This document shows, piece by piece, positions 2,989-6,696 of a stretch of 6,696 bases of DNA. The DNA lies in contig USQV01000057.1 in NCBI GenBank assembly GCA_900556965.1, forward strand, positions 1 through 6,696, in the 5' to 3' direction. The number at the start of each line of letters is the position of its first letter. Within the stretch, counting starts at the first letter, position 1. The notes beneath the pieces were generated by a model. That model worked only from the letters and a program-made list of their open reading frames with translations, was not told the DNA's origin and ran no database searches. Made by a program: the position numbers and the translations under genes. The DNA comes from an uncultured Clostridium sp. Its GTDB lineage: Bacteria > Bacillota_A > Clostridia > Lachnospirales > Lachnospiraceae.

Positions 2989-4404
2989 GTGCTAAAAAAG
3001 CGGATGGTACATAAAGACATCACGGATATCAACATTTACACGGCAAAAAGGATCAGAGATATGGCGGAGTCCCTGAACGGGCTTGCAAAGACCTTTGGAA
3101 AGCTCAAGGGTGAGCCGGGACTGACAAGGGAAGACGGGATAGCCGCCCTGGAGGCGGCATCGGCAATGGTCTGCGGGGAATGCGGAAGCTGCGGGATTAG
3201 AAAAGAATGCAGACAGGAGCCGGAGGAGGAAAGCTATTTCCTTTATTATCTGCTGCGTACCTTTGAGAAAAAGGGCTGCGTGGACTACGAGGATATGCCC
3301 AGACGTTTTTTGGAAACATGCCGGAAAAAGACAGACTATCTGGGGCAGCTCAACCGGAATCTGGGTCGGGCGACAATGAACCTGACATGGAAGAACCGGT
3401 TTCTGGAAAGCTGTGATGTAGTTATGCTGCAGTTTCAGGACATCGCCGGTATTCTGGATGAGTTCTCCGCCCGGATGGAGCAGGCAGCCGATGTGACGTC
3501 AAAGTGGGAAGAGGAGCTCCGGGCAGCGCTTCGCAGGAGAAGGATCGCCGTGGAAAATCTGCTGATCCTGCAATATGAGGAACAGAGGCGGGAGCTATTT
3601 ATAACGGCCCGGATGACAAACGGGCGGTGCATGACAGTCAGAGATGCCTCCGATGTGATCGGAAAGACCTTAAAGAGCAGCTGGAGCCCGGCCCGGGACG
3701 GAAAATGGATCATAACCAGAAATGAGGCACCCTTCCGCTTTGTGGAAAATGGAAAGTACCGGATGCTGTTTGGCTTTTCCCGCGTTGCAAGAGAGGGAGA
3801 GGAGATCTCCGGTGATAGCTATACATTTAAAGCCGGACTGCCGGGACAGGCCATTATGAGCTTGTCAGATGGGATGGGGAGCGGAAGAATGGCCAATGAG
3901 GACAGCGAAAAGGTGATCGAATTAACAGAGCAGCTTTTAGGAACCGGCTTTTCGCCCCGATCGTCGCTGAAGCTGGTGAACACGGTGCTTTTGCTGAACG
4001 GACAGAATGAGCGGCCGGCCACCTTTGACCTCTGCCTTGTGGATCTTTATTCGGGAACGGCTGAATTAATGAAGCTGGGGGCCTGTGCTTCCTTCCTGTT
4101 ACGCCGTGACGAGGTCGAGGTTTTGGAATCGGGGCAGGTTCCGGCCGGCGTCCTGAATCCGGTCGAACCGGTGCTGCTGTCGAGAAAGCTGTGGGACGGA
4201 GATCGGATCATTATGGTGAGCGACGGGATATTAGATGCCATGCCCGGTGAGGAAAAGGAGGAGGTGTTCCGGGATTTCCTTTCAGGTCTGCCGCAGACAG
4301 GCCCGCAGGAAACCGCAGAGCTTATTATGACCTTTGCCCTGTCACTGGACGAAGGCCCTAAGGATGATATGACCGTTCTGGTCGGAGGAATTTACGGGAG
4401 ATGA
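2989..4404 (+). CDS. spoIIE: SpoIIE serine phosphatase lacking the N-terminal membrane domain
   Basis: This 471-residue protein matches the cytosolic part of SpoIIE, the PP2C phosphatase that dephosphorylates SpoIIAA to release sigma-F in the forespore. Residues 1-255 correspond to the central/regulatory region, with a cysteine cluster C62, C65, C68, C74 and long helices to about 205. The phosphatase domain starts near 258: GDSY (D276), SDGMGSGRMA (D294), FDLCLVDL (D347), SDG (D412) and DDMTVLV (D459-D460). The metal-binding aspartates therefore look intact. B. subtilis SpoIIE has about 827 residues, of which the first about 330 form ten membrane spans; none are present here, and 98 bases of promoter DNA precede the start, so they are not hidden upstream. 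The start is GTG at 2989, 8 nt after AGGAGG (2975-2980); the next ATG (3004) is too far. It ends one base before tilS. Confidence 0.9.
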   Translation: MLKKRMVHKDITDINIYTAKRIRDMAESLNGLAKTFGKLKGEPGLTREDGIAALEAASAMVCGECGSCGIRKECRQEPEEESYFLYYLLRTFEKKGCVDYEDMPRRFLETCRKKTDYLGQLNRNLGRATMNLTWKNRFLESCDVVMLQFQDIAGILDEFSARMEQAADVTSKWEEELRAALRRRRIAVENLLILQYEEQRRELFITARMTNGRCMTVRDASDVIGKTLKSSWSPARDGKWIITRNEAPFRFVENGKYRMLFGFSRVAREGEEISGDSYTFKAGLPGQAIMSLSDGMGSGRMANEDSEKVIELTEQLLGTGFSPRSSLKLVNTVLLLNGQNERPATFDLCLVDLYSGTAELMKLGACASFLLRRDEVEVLESGQVPAGVLNPVEPVLLSRKLWDGDRIIMVSDGILDAMPGEEKEEVFRDFLSGLPQTGPQETAELIMTFALSLDEGPKDDMTVLVGGIYGR

Positions 4405-4405
4405 T

Positions 4406-5755
4406 ATGGTGGACAGCTTTGAGGTAAAGCGTCGGGTAAAAGAATTTATAAGGGAAAACAAAATGCTTGAGGAGGGGGATGGCGTTCTCGCTGCGGTTTC
4501 CGGCGGGGCTGATTCTGTCTGCCTTCTTCTTGTTTTAAATGAATTGAAGGAGGAGCTGGGGATCCGTCTGGCGGCCTTCCATCTGAATCACGGCTTGAGA
4601 GGGGCGGAGGCAGATCGGGATGAGGCCTATACGGAGAGGCTGTGCTGCGATCTGGAGGTTCCGTTTTATTCGGCCTGTGAGAAGGTCGCGGAATATGCCC
4701 GGGACAATAAGCTCTCGGAGGAGGAGGCCGGAAGGAAGCTGCGCTATCTTCATCTGGAGAGGACGGCAGAGAAGCTTTCCTTTAACAGGATCGCCGTCGC
4801 CCACCACAGGGATGACAATGCAGAAACAGTCCTGTTAAACCTGTTTAGGGGCAGCGGGCTTCGCGGGCTGTCCGGGATTCGTCCGATCCGGGAAAATATC
4901 GTGCGTCCGCTTTTGTGCCTGTCCCGGAAAGAGATCATCGGATATCTTAAGGAAAAGGAGATCTCCTGGTGTGAGGATTCCACAAACGGAGAAAACCATT
5001 ACGCCAGAAACAAAATACGGAATGAGCTGCTGCCGTGGATACAGTCCAATATCAACGAGGAGGCGGGGGAGCATATCTTAAACATGGCGCTTTTGGCCTC
5101 TGAGGCAGACGAATATTTTGCCCATCAGGCAGATATGCTTCTTTCAGAAGGGCCAAAAACCGGAATACGGACAGAGGTATTTGACCGCCAGCCGGAGGTG
5201 CTGAAAAAATATATTGTAAGGGCAATGGCGGCAGCGGCCGGAAATAAAAAAGACCTGTCTGCACGGCATGTGGAGGCGGTCTGCTCCCTTAAGGGCCCGG
5301 GAAAGGGAACGGAGGCATATCTTACGGGAGGACTGAAGGCAAGACGCGGGTATGAATTTTTAGAGCTCCTGCCGGCGCTTTCCGAGATCAAAGCAAAGGC
5401 GTTGGATAAAATTACAGTAAAAACCCGGCTGTTTCCATGGAAAAAAGACATGGAAATTCCGAAAAACCAGTATACGAAATGGTTTGACTATGATAGAATT
5501 AGGGGTGCGTTATCTATCAGAGGCAGGGAAAATGGCGACTATTTCCTGATCGGGAACGGAAAAAAGAAGCTTTTAAAGCGATTTTTCATTGACGAAAAAA
5601 TACCGGAATCAGACCGGGCCGATATTCCCCTTCTGACGGAGGGAAGCCATGTGCTGTGGGTGATCGGATACCGCATCAGTGAATATTATAAAATAACGGA
5701 AGATACAGTCAATGTATTGGAAGTGAGCATCTGCAAAGGAGAAGAAAATGGCTGA
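4406..5755 (+). CDS. tilS: tRNA(Ile)-lysidine synthetase TilS
   Basis: This 449-residue protein is full length (B. subtilis 472). TilS uses ATP to attach lysine to C34 of the CAU-anticodon tRNA-Ile, changing decoding from AUG to AUA, and is normally essential. The PP-loop is SGGADS at 32-37. Further signatures are HLNHGLRG (59-66), AHHRDDNAET (131-140), GSGLRGLSGI (149-158), PLLCLSRKEI (168-177) and DSTN...YARNKIRNELLP (190-210). A middle tRNA-binding region follows, and the C-terminal TilS domain begins near 377 (GDYF, KKLLKRFF, IPLL). The start at ATG 4406 lies one base after the spoIIE stop; GGGAG (4397-4401) is close and GGAGG (4384-4388) further, so reinitiation after spoIIE is likely. 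Its end overlaps hpt by 8 bases. No nearby separate promoter was found. Confidence 0.96.
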   Translation: MVDSFEVKRRVKEFIRENKMLEEGDGVLAAVSGGADSVCLLLVLNELKEELGIRLAAFHLNHGLRGAEADRDEAYTERLCCDLEVPFYSACEKVAEYARDNKLSEEEAGRKLRYLHLERTAEKLSFNRIAVAHHRDDNAETVLLNLFRGSGLRGLSGIRPIRENIVRPLLCLSRKEIIGYLKEKEISWCEDSTNGENHYARNKIRNELLPWIQSNINEEAGEHILNMALLASEADEYFAHQADMLLSEGPKTGIRTEVFDRQPEVLKKYIVRAMAAAAGNKKDLSARHVEAVCSLKGPGKGTEAYLTGGLKARRGYEFLELLPALSEIKAKALDKITVKTRLFPWKKDMEIPKNQYTKWFDYDRIRGALSIRGRENGDYFLIGNGKKKLLKRFFIDEKIPESDRADIPLLTEGSHVLWVIGYRISEYYKITEDTVNVLEVSICKGEENG

Positions 5756-6272
5756 GGCAGTTCGTGTATTATTAAAGGAAGAAGAAGTAGAAAAAAGGAT
5801 CTGCGAAGTAGCAGAGATGATCAACCGCGATTATGCAGGTAAGCAGGTTCATCTGATCTGTATTTTAAAGGGCGGTGTATTTTTCACCTGTGAGCTGGCA
5901 AAGAGACTGACGGTTCCGGTATCCATGGATTTCATGTCGGTATCCAGCTACGGCGGCGGCACAGAATCCTCCGGTGTGGTGCGGATCATCAAGGATCTGG
6001 ACAACTCCATCGAGGGAAAGGACGTGCTGATCGTTGAGGACATTATCGACTCCGGAAGGACTCTTGCTTATCTGATCGAGATCTTAAAACAGAGAAATCC
6101 GGCATCCATCCATCTTTGCACTCTGCTCGACAAGCCGGAGCGCCGTGTCAAGAAGCAGGTTAAGGTTGATTATGTGTGCTTTACGATTCCGGACGAATTT
6201 GTTGTCGGTTACGGTCTGGACTATGACCAGAAGTACCGCAATCTTCCGTATATCGGAGTAGTAGAACTGTAA
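5748..6272 (+). CDS. hpt: Hypoxanthine-guanine phosphoribosyltransferase
   Basis: This 174-residue purine salvage enzyme transfers the PRPP phosphoribosyl group to hypoxanthine or guanine. It is a type I PRTase fold: LKGG at 40-43 (pyrophosphate binding), the flexible-loop region SSYGGGTESSG (66-76), and the PRPP signature VEDIIDSGRTL (96-106) with adjacent acidic E97-D98. PDEFVVGYGLDYDQKYRNLP (148-167) forms the base-binding C-terminus. Length equals the bacterial family (about 180). ATG 5748 follows AAAGGAG (5735-5741) by 6 nt and lies inside the end of tilS, an 8-bp overlap that implies coupled translation. The tilS-hpt-ftsH trio is the same in B. subtilis, where HprT and TilS have been reported to activate ftsH transcription; that is family knowledge, not visible here. 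Confidence 0.96.
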   Translation: MAEAVRVLLKEEEVEKRICEVAEMINRDYAGKQVHLICILKGGVFFTCELAKRLTVPVSMDFMSVSSYGGGTESSGVVRIIKDLDNSIEGKDVLIVEDIIDSGRTLAYLIEILKQRNPASIHLCTLLDKPERRVKKQVKVDYVCFTIPDEFVVGYGLDYDQKYRNLPYIGVVEL

Positions 6273-6287
6273 TAAGGAGGCAGCCAG

Positions 6288-6696
6288 TTGAAACAAAATC
6301 AGCAATTTCGCGGTTTGGGTCTTGTGGTGCTTGTGATGGCACTGATTCTTTTTGCGTCATCCCTGACACAAAAGGGCGGCCTGTTCAGCGAAGAAATGAC
6401 ATATCAGCAGTTTATGATGGCAGTGGAAAACGGAACCATCGTGAACGCGCAGATAAGGCAGAATCCCCAGACTCCTACCGGTCTGGTGGAGCTTTATCTG
6501 AAGAATGGAGATCGAAATGAGGTCGCGGTTTCCGATGTGATCGAGACCCAGAAGCTCTTAAGTGAGCACAATATAAGCTTTGTGATCGAGGATGTGCCAC
6601 AGGAAAATTTCCTGCTTAGTGTGATCCTTCCGATCGGACTTTCCGCAGTCGTCATCATGTTCCTTATGATGTATATGAATGCCAGAGTCGGAGGAG
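6288..6696 (+). CDS. ftsH: ATP-dependent zinc metalloprotease FtsH, N-terminal part (cut by window end)
   Basis: An open frame of 136 codons runs from TTG at 6288 off the end of the window. AAGGAGG (6274-6280) lies 7 nt upstream; the next in-frame ATG (6336) is well inside the first membrane span, so the TTG start is preferred. The protein begins KQNQQFRG, then a membrane span at about 9-26. An extracytoplasmic domain follows (about 27-107), with FSEEMTYQQFMMAVENGTI near 33-51. A second span lies at about 109-128, followed by NARVGG, the start of the linker to the AAA+ domain. This layout, plus the position right after tilS-hpt, identifies FtsH, the membrane-anchored AAA+ zinc protease. The ATPase and HEXXH zinc sites lie beyond the window. 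The gap to hpt is 15 bases, so it is probably one operon. Confidence 0.92.
   Translation, partial: MKQNQQFRGLGLVVLVMALILFASSLTQKGGLFSEEMTYQQFMMAVENGTIVNAQIRQNPQTPTGLVELYLKNGDRNEVAVSDVIETQKLLSEHNISFVIEDVPQENFLLSVILPIGLSAVVIMFLMMYMNARVGG

Noticed and set aside
4620..4838. 72-codon + strand ORF in another frame within tilS
   Set aside because: Arg-rich translation typical of a frame shadow, entirely inside the conserved PP-loop domain of TilS.
5491..5499. TGATAGAAT in tilS as an extended -10 promoter for hpt-ftsH
   Set aside because: The -35 is poor (TATACG at 17 bp) and it lies about 250 bp upstream of hpt inside coding sequence; a single chance match is likely.

Overview
The window looks like chromosomal core DNA of an endospore-forming, low-to-mid GC Firmicute, most likely a Lachnospiraceae-type Clostridia. 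The reasons are strong AGGAGG-type ribosome binding sites, gene-dense same-strand packing, sporulation genes (yabP, yabQ, spoIIE) and the order mazG - hup - rqcP - yabP - yabQ - divIC - spoIIE - tilS - hpt - ftsH. Bacillus subtilis has a related order (yabN, yabO, yabP, yabQ, divIC, yabR, spoIIE, yabS, yabT, tilS, hprT, ftsH). Here hup and one unrecognised small gene are inserted, and yabR, yabS and yabT are missing. Every supported gene is on the + strand. I see no mobile element, CRISPR array, tRNA or rRNA, and no gene-free stretch longer than about 240 bases.

Layout. 1-155: non-coding flank with a 12-bp tandem repeat and an extended -10 promoter for mazG. 156-524: a short, single-domain MazG. 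525-678: six degenerate 11-bp tandem repeats, then a good sigma-A promoter. 679-972: a conserved-looking 97-residue protein of unknown function. 973-1208: more 11-bp repeats, an intrinsic terminator, a 15-bp tandem palindrome, a near-consensus hup promoter and a structured leader. 1209-1806: hup and rqcP, separated by a hairpin. 1807-1904: a terminator-shaped hairpin that also contains the yabP ribosome binding site and a sigma-E-like promoter. 1905-2890: yabP, yabQ and divIC. 2891-2988: a promoter resembling Spo0A-activated sigma-A promoters. 2989-6272: spoIIE, tilS and hpt, closely packed. 6288-6696: the start of ftsH, cut by the window end.

How the parts fit (inference). Housekeeping functions (nucleotide clean-up, nucleoid protein, ribosome quality control, division, tRNA-Ile lysidine, purine salvage, membrane proteolysis) are interleaved with sporulation functions. 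The non-coding DNA appears to separate the programmes. The hup-rqcP transcript should stop before yabP. yabPQ appears to have a mother-cell promoter inside the terminator. The division gene divIC appears to have its own sigma-A promoter inside yabQ. spoIIE has a 0A-box promoter with a 21-bp spacer. The most unusual protein is SpoIIE: it has the central region and the PP2C phosphatase domain but no N-terminal membrane domain. I found no convincing new multi-gene system. The most original observations are the yabP control region, the soluble SpoIIE, the divIC promoter and the repeat-rich spacers around the unknown gene.
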